Shown here: piece after piece, positions 1-7,493 of the stretch
Layout of the letters: each line of letters starts with the position of its first letter
Numbering within the stretch: position 1 is the stretch's first letter
Assembly (NCBI GenBank): GCA_017560955.1
Contig: JAFZDV010000064.1
Location: 1-14,884 of the forward strand
Length of the DNA: 14,884 nt
Reading direction: 5' to 3'
Origin: Anaerotignum sp.
GTDB taxonomy: Bacteria; Bacillota; Clostridia; Lachnospirales; Anaerotignaceae
Notes under the pieces: generated by a model
The model's database searches: none
Seen by the model: only the letters and a program-made list of their open reading frames with translations
Told to the model about the DNA's origin: nothing
Made by a program: the position numbers and the translations under genes

Positions 1-1052
1 ATACGATCGATAGCAAATTTATCGTTGTTTTCACACAGACCGCCTACGATGTCATATTTATGGTCGCATTCGGCATCTTCTTTCCCCAGAACAGTAATAT
101 GATGGTAAGAACCATACATCGCAGGACGCATCAGGTTTGCTGCACATGCATTCAGACCTACATATTCTTTATAGATATGCTTTTCGTGAATTGCTTCTGC
201 AATCAGAGCACCATAAGGAGCCAGCATGAAACGGCCCATTTCTGTATAGATTGCTACATCGTCCATGCCTTCGGGAACCAGTACTTCTTCATATACTTTT
301 CTTACGCCTTCACCAATTACCATAATGTCGCAGGCTTCTTCATGGGGTTCATAAGGAATACCTACGCCGCCGGAAAGATTGATGAATGCAATATGAATAT
401 GCAGTTCTTTTTTCAGTTCAACAGCCAGTTCAAACAGGATCTTAGCAAGCATAGGATAGTAATCATTAGATTTTGTGCTGCTTGCAAGGAAAGAATGGAT
501 ACCGAAATGTTTTGCACCCTTTTCTTTCAGCATAGAGAATGCTTCCTTCAGCTGTGTTTTTGTCATACCATATTTTGCATCACCGGGATGATCCATAATA
601 TCATTGCTTACCTGAAATACACCACCGGGGTTAAAACGGCAGCATACAGTTTCAGGAATAGGTGCAAGTTTTTCAAAGAAAGGAATGTGTGTGATATCAT
701 CAAAGTTAATGATAGCACCCAATTCTGCTGCTTTTACGAAGTCTTCAGCAGGTGTCATGTTAGAAGAAAACATGATATTATGACCTGTCTGACCAATGGC
801 TTCTGCCATCATCAGTTCAGTCAGAGAGGAGCAGTCAGCGCCACAGCCTTCTTCCTTCAGAACCTGAAGGATACCGGGAGTGGGTGTTGCTTTTACTGCA
901 AAATATTCTTTAAATCCTTTGTTCCAGGAAAATGCTTTATTTACTTTTCTTGCATTTTCACGAATACCCTTTTCATCATAAATGTGGAAAGGTGCAGGAT
1001 ACTGTTCCATGATTTTTTTTGCCTGTTCTAATGTTACGAAAGGTTTTTTCAT
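1..1052 (-). CDS. lysA: Diaminopimelate decarboxylase, C-terminus cut by window edge
   Basis: This PLP-dependent fold-III decarboxylase would convert meso-diaminopimelate to L-lysine, the last step of lysine synthesis, in the cytoplasm. Translating the minus strand from 1052 gives about 350 residues starting MKKPFVTLEQ. The motif YFAVKATPTP places the Schiff-base lysine at residue 54. NLSGGVGIPY and EMGRFMLAPYG are the glycine-rich and phosphate-binding segments. The partial end reads CENNDKFAIDR, the conserved cysteine motif contributed to the partner active site in the dimer. The family is usually about 420 residues, so roughly 70 are missing past the left edge. The start is fixed by AAGGAG nine bases upstream of the ATG, and a good promoter lies just beyond. 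The leader is too short for a lysine riboswitch. An ornithine/arginine-type or carboxynorspermidine decarboxylase is a less likely alternative. Confidence 0.87.
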   Translation of the reverse strand, partial: MKKPFVTLEQAKKIMEQYPAPFHIYDEKGIRENARKVNKAFSWNKGFKEYFAVKATPTPGILQVLKEEGCGADCSSLTELMMAEAIGQTGHNIMFSSNMTPAEDFVKAAELGAIINFDDITHIPFFEKLAPIPETVCCRFNPGGVFQVSNDIMDHPGDAKYGMTKTQLKEAFSMLKEKGAKHFGIHSFLASSTKSNDYYPMLAKILFELAVELKKELHIHIAFINLSGGVGIPYEPHEEACDIMVIGEGVRKVYEEVLVPEGMDDVAIYTEMGRFMLAPYGALIAEAIHEKHIYKEYVGLNACAANLMRPAMYGSYHHITVLGKEDAECDHKYDIVGGLCENNDKFAIDR

Positions 1053-1092
1053 TTGCGTGATACTCCTTTACATATATTTTGTATATTTTTTA

Positions 1093-1121
1093 ATTATAAC
1101 AAAGGAATTTGTACTTTGCAA
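1093..1121 (-). promoter_or_regulatory. Sigma-A-type promoter of lysA
   Basis: On the minus strand TTGCAA (1116-1121) is followed after 17 bases by a perfect TATAAT (1093-1098). Transcription would start near 1086 and give a leader of about 35 bases carrying the AAGGAG site of lysA. Confidence 0.72.
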
Positions 1122-1180
1122 TGTGGAAATATGTCTTTTTATATTTTTGCTATTGTCGTAAATCCTTCTCGATTTCTTAA

Positions 1181-1209
1181 TTCCCTTTTAAATCAAGATA
1201 GTGTATAAT
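1181..1209 (+). promoter_or_regulatory. Probable promoter of the kinase-regulator operon
   Basis: A perfect TATAAT (1204-1209) has a weak -35 candidate, TTCCCT (1181-1186), at 17-base spacing. It lies inside the longer reading frame that begins at GTG 1201. That is a reason to place the kinase start downstream at 1246. Confidence 0.42.
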
Positions 1210-1245
1210 TTAAATGGATTATTATGTTTTGATTTGGAGATTAAA

Positions 1246-2802
1246 ATGAAAAAAAGAATTTTTAAAAGCATAAAAAATTATAATATAAATAAATTATTTC
1301 AGGATTTTATAAAAACGCTGGCAGTTTATCTGGTTGCCACAGGTTGTGCACTGGCACTGAATGCAGCAGCAGTAATGAATGATAATATTTTCGGTGTATA
1401 TATGCTGGCCGTAGCCATCATCTCTGTTACAACGGAAAGTTATATCTGGGGGGTACTAGCATCTATTGGTGGTGTTATCGGGGTTAACTTTTTCTTTACT
1501 TTCCCCTATTTTGCATTAAATTTCAGTATTGCCGGTTACCCTGTAACTTTTATGATCATGCTGTTGATGTCTGTACTGGCCAGCTTCCTTACTGCAAAGG
1601 TAAAATTTGCAGCTATTATTTCTGCAGAAGGTAAAAAACGTGCAGAAACATTAACTGAGATGAGTCAGGCTATGCTGACTGCAGGTGATTATGACACAAT
1701 TGCCGAGTTGGCTGCTGAATACCTTAGTAAAACAAACATGTGTAGTGTTGTTGTATATTTAGGTCCACCGATGCAGTCTGAAATCATAAAATTTAAAACT
1801 GTTAATGAGACAGATGAAATTATCTTAAACAGTGTTTTAGAACAGCAAGTTGCTCTTTCGGCATATGAATCAGATAAACCTGTCGGAGCTGATATTAATG
1901 AAGGAAGTCAGAATTGTAAAGGTACCTATTTCCCCATTAGAACACCAGACTTTCAATATGGTGTTGTAGGTTTCCTTTTTGATGATAAAAAAGTTATTCT
2001 GAAAGACATGTACAGCTATATCGATGTTATGATTTCTCAGACTATTTTAGCTCTTCAGAAACAGCAGATGACAGAACAGGCCCAGCAGATCCTTCTGGAG
2101 ACGGAAAAAGAAAAAATGCGCAGTAATTTGCTTCGTGCCGTATCTCATGACCTTCGTACTCCATTAACCGGAATCGTTGGTTCTGCCAGCACACTTATTG
2201 AAAATGAAGATCGAATTGATCGTGAAGTTGGCAGAAAAATGCTGACAGATATTCAGCAAGATGCTGAATGGCTGATTCATATGGTAGAAAATCTTCTTTC
2301 TGTTACACGTATCAGCGGTGGTACAACCAGTCTGAAAAAACAGGATGAAATCGTTGAAGAAGTTGTATCTGAAGCAGTACTTCGTATTCGAAAGAGATTT
2401 CCAAATTCTAAAATTGATGTAACCGTTCCAGATGAGTTATTGATCGTACCAATGGATGCTACACTGATTGAACAGGTATTGATCAATCTGATGGAAAATT
2501 CCATTCGTCATTCTGATAGTCCCCTGCCTATATCTTTAAAGGTTTCCGGGAAAAAATCTGGTGCAGTATTTACTATTTCTGATCAGGGAAAAGGCATCGA
2601 TCCAAGTCGAATTCCTGATATCTTTGATGGTAAAGCGAATAAAGGTTCTTCGGACTCTTCCCGTGGTCTCGGCATCGGGCTTTCTATCTGTAAATCTATT
2701 ATTCTGGCTCACGATGGCAAAATTTTTGCTGAAAACAATATAAACGGCGGTGCAAAATTTACTTTTGTTCTGCCTATGAAAGGAGATAATGATTATGCTT
2801 AA
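1246..2802 (+). CDS. KdpD-like sensor histidine kinase lacking the KdpD N-terminal domain
   Basis: This is a 518-residue membrane histidine kinase that should autophosphorylate and pass the phosphate to the regulator encoded immediately downstream. Residues about 20-110 form hydrophobic segments typical of the four-helix DUF4118 domain of KdpD. A GAF-like region of about 150 residues follows, then the H-box LLRAVSHDLRTPLTGIVGSA with phospho-acceptor His301. The ATPase part has an N-box (INLMENSIRHS), a G1 box (ISDQGKGI) and a G2 box (SRGLGIGLSI). Full KdpD proteins are about 900 residues and begin with a nucleotide-binding sensor domain and a USP domain, both absent here. No kdpFABC potassium-pump genes are nearby, so the signal is unknown. 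I chose ATG 1246 because GGAG (1236-1239) sits six bases upstream; the GTG at 1201 overlaps the promoter. Confidence 0.88.
   Translation: MKKRIFKSIKNYNINKLFQDFIKTLAVYLVATGCALALNAAAVMNDNIFGVYMLAVAIISVTTESYIWGVLASIGGVIGVNFFFTFPYFALNFSIAGYPVTFMIMLLMSVLASFLTAKVKFAAIISAEGKKRAETLTEMSQAMLTAGDYDTIAELAAEYLSKTNMCSVVVYLGPPMQSEIIKFKTVNETDEIILNSVLEQQVALSAYESDKPVGADINEGSQNCKGTYFPIRTPDFQYGVVGFLFDDKKVILKDMYSYIDVMISQTILALQKQQMTEQAQQILLETEKEKMRSNLLRAVSHDLRTPLTGIVGSASTLIENEDRIDREVGRKMLTDIQQDAEWLIHMVENLLSVTRISGGTTSLKKQDEIVEEVVSEAVLRIRKRFPNSKIDVTVPDELLIVPMDATLIEQVLINLMENSIRHSDSPLPISLKVSGKKSGAVFTISDQGKGIDPSRIPDIFDGKANKGSSDSSRGLGIGLSICKSIILAHDGKIFAENNINGGAKFTFVLPMKGDNDYA
2781..2785 (+). promoter_or_regulatory. Ribosome binding site deciding the regulator start
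   Basis: AGGAG lies inside the last codons of the kinase gene. It is three bases from ATG 2789, which is too close, and nine bases from ATG 2795, which is normal. The second ATG is therefore the better start. Confidence 0.6.
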
Positions 2803-3496
2803 TAAAATCAAAATTATGATTATTGAAGATGAGGATGCAATCAGTAATTTTGTTGCAACTACATTAAAAGCAAATACATATGCTCCACTTGTTGCTAAGA
2901 CTGCAAGTGAGGCACTTTCTATGATCCCTTCTCATTGTCCGGATCTGGTTTTGTTAGACCTTGGTCTTCCTGATATGGATGGTATTGAGATTTTGAAGAA
3001 AATCAGAGAATGGTCTTCTACTCCTGTTATTGTTGTTTCTGCCAGAGGTGAAGAATCTGATAAAGTTGAAGCGCTGGATTTAGGTGCAGATGACTATATT
3101 GCAAAACCTTTCGGTACATCCGAATTGCTGGCACGTATCCGTACAGCACTTAGACATAGCATGAAAAATACAAGTGGTGTTACAACAACGGATGTATTCA
3201 GAACAAAAGGTCTTGTAATCGATTTTGATAAACGTCTGGTTTCTGTAGAAGGTAAAGATGTTCACCTGACTCAGATTGAATTCAAAATTGTTTCTCTCCT
3301 GGCAAAGAGCGCCGGTCGCGTTCTGACTTATGATTTTATTATTACAGAACTGTGGGGTCCTTATGCAGTCAAGGACAATCAGATCCTTCGTGTAAACATG
3401 GCAAATATCCGCAGAAAACTGGAGAAAAATCCTGCATCTCCCGAATATATTTTCACGGAAGTTGGCGTTGGCTACCGCATGGTAGATGAACCCTGA
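2795..3496 (+). CDS. KdpE-like OmpR-family response regulator
   Basis: This 233-residue cytoplasmic transcription factor is the likely phosphorylation partner of the upstream kinase. The receiver domain (residues 1-120) shows the acidic pocket IIEDE, phospho-acceptor Asp55 in LVLLDLGLP, the switch segment VVSARGEE and the conserved lysine Lys104 in YIAKPFG. The C-terminal half is a winged-helix DNA-binding domain of OmpR/PhoB type, ending with GVGYRM, close in style to KdpE. Its start overlaps the kinase stop by eight bases, which indicates translational coupling. A terminator follows the stop directly, so the operon has only these two genes. Its target genes cannot be told from this window. 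Confidence 0.9.
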   Translation: MLNKIKIMIIEDEDAISNFVATTLKANTYAPLVAKTASEALSMIPSHCPDLVLLDLGLPDMDGIEILKKIREWSSTPVIVVSARGEESDKVEALDLGADDYIAKPFGTSELLARIRTALRHSMKNTSGVTTTDVFRTKGLVIDFDKRLVSVEGKDVHLTQIEFKIVSLLAKSAGRVLTYDFIITELWGPYAVKDNQILRVNMANIRRKLEKNPASPEYIFTEVGVGYRMVDEP

Positions 3497-3507
3497 TAAA
3501 AGGTAAG

Positions 3508-3538
3508 CCCCTCTCCTCTTGGAGATGGGGATTTTTTT
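3508..3538 (+). terminator. Terminator of the kinase-regulator operon
   Basis: CCCCTCTCC pairs with GGAGATGGGG around a TCTT loop, with one bulged T, and is followed by seven T residues. It begins 12 bases after the regulator stop codon. Confidence 0.82.
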
Positions 3539-3544
3539 ACAAAG

Positions 3545-3571
3545 AAAAAAGAGCCTGTTAAGGCTCTTTTT
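3545..3571 (-). terminator. Terminator of the first GAPDH gene, probably bidirectional
   Basis: AGAGCC (3550-3555) and GGCTCT (3562-3567) form a six-base-pair stem. It is flanked by A residues on the left and T residues on the right, so it can end transcription in both directions. It sits 12 bases beyond the GAPDH stop codon. Confidence 0.75.
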
Positions 3572-3582
3572 ATTTACATAAA

Positions 3583-4602
3583 TTATTTATTGTCAACTTC
3601 GTACATATGTGCGATCAGGTCAACAACTTTGTTGGAGTAACCCCATTCATTGTCGTACCAAGCGATCAGTTTTACAAAGTTGTCATCCAGAATAATACCG
3701 GATGTTTCGTCGAAGATACATGTATGGGAATCGCCCAGCAGGTCAGAAGATACTACTTCATCATTGATATAGCTTACGATACCTTTCATGTATGTTTCAG
3801 AAGCTTCTTTGATTTTTGCACAGATTTCTTCGTATGTAGCAGGTGTTTTCAGTCTTGCTGTCAGGTCAACTACAGATACATCGTTTGTAGGAACACGGAA
3901 GGACATACCTGTCATTTTGCCTTTCAGTTCAGGCATAACACGGCCTACAGCTTTTGCAGCACCTGTTGTGGAAGGAATGATGTTGTTAAATACGGAACGA
4001 CCTGTTCTCCAGTCACGGCCGGCACGTGCGTCAACCGCTTTCTGTTTAGCTGTAGCGGAGTGGATTGTGCTCATCAGACCCTGTTCAATACCGAAGTTTT
4101 CGTGAACGATTTTAACCAGGGGTGCCAGACAGTTTGTTGTACAGGAAGCATTGGAAACAACATCCATATCTTTTGTATATGTTTCGTGGTTAACACCCAT
4201 TACGAATGTAGGCATAACATCATCTTTGGAAGGTGCTGTAAGGATAACTTTTTTTGCACCGCCGATTTTGTGCAGACCAGCTTTTTCCATTGTAGCGAAT
4301 GCACCTGTGGATTCTACGATGTATTCTGCACCGCATTCTGCCCAGTTGATCAGGGAAGCGTCACTTTCACTGAATACACGAATTTTATGACCATCTACGA
4401 TGATGCAGTTTTCACCAATTTCGATTTCGCCTGTGAAACGACCGAAAATGGAGTCATATTTCAGCTGATATACCATGTAATCCAGTTCTGCATTTCTCAG
4501 GTTGATACCGCAAAGTTCAAACTGATCTTTACGCTGCATCAGAACTCTGAAAACTACTCTACCGATACGACCAAAACCGTTGATACCGACTTTAATTGCC
4601 AT
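3583..4602 (-). CDS. gap: GAPDH paralogue with altered cofactor-specificity residues
   Basis: This is a 339-residue phosphorylating glyceraldehyde-3-phosphate dehydrogenase. The Rossmann motif [10 protein letters not shown] opens the protein. The catalytic cysteine is Cys154 in SNASCTTNC and the catalytic histidine is His181. The C-terminal signature WYDNEWGYS is present. Unusually, the residue after Asn34 that is normally Asp (Bacillus position 32) is Leu35, in GINLRNAELDY. The proline at the classical position 188 is Arg193, in VDARAGRDWR. In studied GAPDHs this Asp and Pro disfavour NADP, so their joint loss suggests NADP-preferring or dual use. That cofactor call is inference. The gene stands alone with its own terminator and no pgk or tpi neighbour. 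The start is supported by GAGGGG about nine bases upstream. Confidence 0.93.
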   Translation of the reverse strand: MAIKVGINGFGRIGRVVFRVLMQRKDQFELCGINLRNAELDYMVYQLKYDSIFGRFTGEIEIGENCIIVDGHKIRVFSESDASLINWAECGAEYIVESTGAFATMEKAGLHKIGGAKKVILTAPSKDDVMPTFVMGVNHETYTKDMDVVSNASCTTNCLAPLVKIVHENFGIEQGLMSTIHSATAKQKAVDARAGRDWRTGRSVFNNIIPSTTGAAKAVGRVMPELKGKMTGMSFRVPTNDVSVVDLTARLKTPATYEEICAKIKEASETYMKGIVSYINDEVVSSDLLGDSHTCIFDETSGIILDDNFVKLIAWYDNEWGYSNKVVDLIAHMYEVDNK

Positions 4603-4683
4603 TGGATTCTTCCCCTCTCATATATAAAATAATAGGAATGATTAGTTACATTTACCATATTATTCTATCACATTAGAAAGAAA

Positions 4684-4697
4684 AAAACTTAAGTTTT
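4684..4697. repeat. Perfect 14-base palindrome in the GAPDH-1 leader
   Basis: AAAACTTAAGTTTT is a perfect palindrome. It lies roughly 20-30 bases downstream of the predicted start point of the first GAPDH gene, where a repressor could bind. No regulator is assigned, and AT-rich palindromes of this length can occur by chance. Confidence 0.35.
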
Positions 4698-4721
4698 CTC
4701 TAAATTTTGATTTTTCGGAAG

Positions 4722-4751
4722 TCTATACAGTAATAGATAGATTTGTTTCAA
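4722..4751 (-). promoter_or_regulatory. Probable promoter of the first GAPDH gene
   Basis: On the minus strand TTGAAA (4746-4751) is followed after 18 bases by TATAGA (4722-4727), which implies a leader of about 110 bases. A weaker alternative -10, TAGAAT, lies at 4662-4667 with no good -35. Confidence 0.48.
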
Positions 4752-4774
4752 GTCGATTTATACAAACTTGCTAT

Positions 4775-4837
4775 TTTTGTGGGACACAAAATGTCCCTTT
4801 CACAATGTTGAACAAAAAAGTGGGACGATTTTTGTCC
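4775..4837. promoter_or_regulatory. Two CggR-like operator elements upstream of GAPDH-1
   Basis: GGGAC-N6-TGTC occurs twice: at 4781-4795, extending to the inverted repeat GGGACA-N5-TGTCCC, and at 4822-4836. The two starts are 41 bases apart, about two of the 20-base periods in the Bacillus subtilis CggR operator, whose half-site I know as CGGGAC-N6-TGTC. The first element overlaps a second perfect palindrome, TTTTGTG-GGA-CACAAAA (4775-4791). No cggR gene lies in the window, so the assignment rests on motif similarity alone. Confidence 0.5.
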
Positions 4838-4855
4838 TATTTTATTTTAACAAAG

Positions 4856-4883
4856 AAAAAGCCTTGTATAAACAAGGCTTTTT
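4856..4883 (-). terminator. Terminator of the second GAPDH gene
   Basis: GCCTTGT (4861-4867) and ACAAGGC (4872-4878) form a perfect stem with an ATAA loop. Flanking A5 and T5 tracts extend it to twelve pairs and supply the U-run on the minus strand. It begins 15 bases past the stop codon. Confidence 0.85.
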
Positions 4884-4898
4884 GTTTTCTATTATATA

Positions 4899-6142
<1,244 letters not shown>

Positions 6143-6170
6143 CCGTATTTGAAAATTATATACTTCTTAA

Positions 6171-6272
6171 TTAATATTCTTCCTTACGGATCAGATCGAT
6201 AATGCTAAGTGTCAGCAGTGCTGCAGATACAGCCAGAGAAACTGCACTTACTACAAGACGAGATACTTTCAT
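6171..6272 (-). CDS. 33-residue single-pass membrane peptide
   Basis: I do not recognise this gene. It encodes 33 residues beginning MKVSRLVVSAVSLAVSA and ending IDLIRKEEY. The layout is a short basic N-terminus, a hydrophobic helix of about 20 residues (7-27) rich in Ala, Ser, Val and Leu, and a charged C-terminal tail. This fits a small single-pass membrane protein; a signal peptide alone is possible but there is no clear cleavage site. Support for its being real is a very strong ribosome site, GGAGGAGGGG (6279-6288), six bases before the ATG, a good promoter, and a T-rich hairpin after the stop. It is divergent from the zinc-ribbon gene and their predicted -10 elements overlap. No function is assigned. 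Confidence 0.68.
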   Translation of the reverse strand: MKVSRLVVSAVSLAVSAALLTLSIIDLIRKEEY

Positions 6273-6296
6273 ATGATTCCCCTCCTCCGAAAATGG

Positions 6297-6325
6297 TTGC
6301 AATTTATTCGTATCTATTTTATCAT
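6297..6325 (+). promoter_or_regulatory. Promoter of the zinc-ribbon gene
   Basis: TTGCAA (6297-6302), a 17-base spacer and TATCAT (6320-6325) predict transcription from about 6332. This puts the start point downstream of the ATG at 6273 and argues against that start. Confidence 0.58.
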
Positions 6326-6344
6326 GATAACCAGTACTTGTAAA
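6316..6344 (-). promoter_or_regulatory. Promoter of the 33-residue peptide gene
   Basis: On the minus strand TTTACA (6339-6344), a 17-base spacer and TAAAAT (6316-6321) form a good sigma-A-type promoter. Its -10 overlaps the -10 of the opposite promoter by two bases. Confidence 0.6.
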
Positions 6345-6380
6345 ATGAATTCTTTAAATTTAGTGACAGGATGTGTTTTT

Positions 6381-6752
6381 ATGATATTTATTGGCGGTAT
6401 CGCACAGGGAAGAAAAGATTTCGATTTTTTCAGACAGACAATGATCTGTAAAAAATGTGGTCGTTACAGCAGTATTTCCGTATTCATGGTATATACTTAT
6501 TTCAGCTTCTTTTTCATTCCTCTTTTTAAATGGGGTAAACAGTATTATGCTGTGTCTACTTGCTGCAATACGGTGTTTTCTATTGACAAAGAACTGGGTA
6601 AAGCCATTGAAAATGGTGAAAATATTCTGCTGAGGGAAGATGATTTAGTGATTATTGGTATGGATCGAAGCAGAACGAATAATTGCCCCGATTGCGGCTA
6701 TCTTCTTACACCAGAATATGAATATTGCCCGAAATGTGGCAGAAAATTATAA
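6381..6752 (+). CDS. Zinc-ribbon protein of unknown function
   Basis: This 123-residue protein has three cysteine groups: CKKC at 23-26, CC at 61-62, and a C-terminal classical zinc ribbon (C102, C105, C116, C119) reading NNCPDCGYLL then YCPKCGRKL. The start MIFIGGIAQGRKDFDFF resembles the usual beginning of a small zinc-ribbon family common in Bacillota, in which the first two cysteine groups probably share one metal. The aromatic stretch FFFIPLFKWGKQYY (43-56) is amphipathic and may touch the membrane. I chose ATG 6381 because a ribosome site (GGA, 6369-6371) and the promoter at 6297-6325 both fit it. The frame stays open back to ATG 6273, but that would precede the transcription start. The function is unknown. 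Confidence 0.72.
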   Translation: MIFIGGIAQGRKDFDFFRQTMICKKCGRYSSISVFMVYTYFSFFFIPLFKWGKQYYAVSTCCNTVFSIDKELGKAIENGENILLREDDLVIIGMDRSRTNNCPDCGYLLTPEYEYCPKCGRKL

Positions 6753-6782
6753 AAAATAGACCGGACGAACCGGTCTTTTTTA
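6751..6782. terminator. Bidirectional terminator between the zinc-ribbon gene and sigF
   Basis: GACCGG (6759-6764) and CCGGTC (6770-6775) form a stem with an ACGAA loop, flanked by A6 on the left and T6 on the right. The left arm directly follows the zinc-ribbon stop. The right T-run reaches the sigF stop codon, so convergent transcripts share it. Confidence 0.85.
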
Positions 6783-7487
6783 TTGCATTGATTTTTTCAT
6801 ACTCTGCAGAACCCTTTTCTCTATTCTGGAAACCTGAACTTGTGAAATCCCAAGCTGTTTTGCTATATCTGTCTGTGTTCTGTCCTGATAATATCGCATG
6901 AAAATGATCTGTCGTTCTTTAACATTCAGATAGTTCAGCGCTTCTTTCAAAGAAATATTTTCTAATAGGATATCGTTTTCAGATGATGTTTTTAATTGAT
7001 CTATCAGAAAAGTCTGACCATTTTGTTCCCCGATTGTTTTAAATAGACTTTCTACTTCTCTTGTAGATTCTATAGCCAGAATGATTTCTTCTACATTTGT
7101 TTCCAGTTTCTCAGCTAATTCACTGATCGTCAGTTCTTTATTGTCTCTCTTTATAGACTCTTCTTGTAATTGTCTGATGCGAAAGGAAAGTTCTTTTAAA
7201 CTGCGGCTGACTTTTATTGTTCCGTCATCCCTTAGAAACCGCTTGATTTCTCCTATGATCATAGGCACTGCATAAGTCGAAAATTTCACTTCATATGTAA
7301 AGTCAAACTTTTCGATACATTTTAGCAATCCGATTGCTCCTATCTGATAAAGATCTTCCTGTTCTGCCCTACCTGAGAATCGCTTTACGATGCTCCAGAT
7401 CAAGCCGTTATTTTCCCTGATCAATTGCTCTTTTGCCTCTTTATCGCCCTCTTGCGCGCGTCTGATGCACTCATAGATATGTTCCAA
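6780..7487 (-). CDS. sigF: Forespore RNA polymerase sigma factor sigma-F
   Basis: This 235-residue sigma-70-family factor is the first compartment-specific sigma factor of the forespore and is held inactive by SpoIIAB. Region 2 includes DLYQIGAIGLLKCIEKFDF and the -10-recognising part FSTYAVPMIIGEIKRFLRDD. Region 3 contains VSRSLKELS. Region 4 ends with the helix-turn-helix QTDIAKQLGISQVQVSRIEK. It is the third gene of the spoIIA operon, in the canonical order. The start is TTG at 7485-7487, served by GGAG (7497-7500), and there is no nearby ATG. The protein begins almost directly at IYECIRRAQEGDKEAKE, so the N-terminus is about 17 residues shorter than in Bacillus subtilis. It lies in the same frame as spoIIAB, separated by the stop and two codons. 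Confidence 0.95.
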   Translation of the reverse strand: MEHIYECIRRAQEGDKEAKEQLIRENNGLIWSIVKRFSGRAEQEDLYQIGAIGLLKCIEKFDFTYEVKFSTYAVPMIIGEIKRFLRDDGTIKVSRSLKELSFRIRQLQEESIKRDNKELTISELAEKLETNVEEIILAIESTREVESLFKTIGEQNGQTFLIDQLKTSSENDILLENISLKEALNYLNVKERQIIFMRYYQDRTQTDIAKQLGISQVQVSRIEKRVLQSMKKSMQ

Positions 7488-7493
7488 GTCCCC

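Noticed and set aside
60..1031. A 323-codon open frame on the plus strand
   Set aside because: It is antisense to lysA, has cysteine- and phenylalanine-rich composition without any recognisable domain, and no ribosome site.
1053..1092. Lysine riboswitch in front of lysA
   Set aside because: Only about 35 leader bases separate the predicted start point from the ATG, far too few.
1201..1245. GTG start for the histidine kinase 15 codons upstream
   Set aside because: It lies on top of the predicted TATAAT and has no ribosome site; ATG 1246 has GGAG at proper spacing.
3607..4632. Long plus-strand open frames over both GAPDH genes (also 4923-5924)
   Set aside because: They mirror the strongly biased codons of the GAPDH genes; both translate to similar Cys/Phe-rich nonsense and have no promoter or ribosome site.
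4798..4819. Rex redox-repressor site upstream of GAPDH-1
   Set aside because: TTCACAA (4799-4805) resembles one half-site, but the matching TTGTGAA half is absent; the following TTGAACAA is a direct, not inverted, copy.
6273..6380. N-terminal extension of the zinc-ribbon protein from ATG 6273
   Set aside because: The promoter lies inside it, the bases there also carry the ribosome site of the opposite gene, and the extra 36 residues do not fit the family start.
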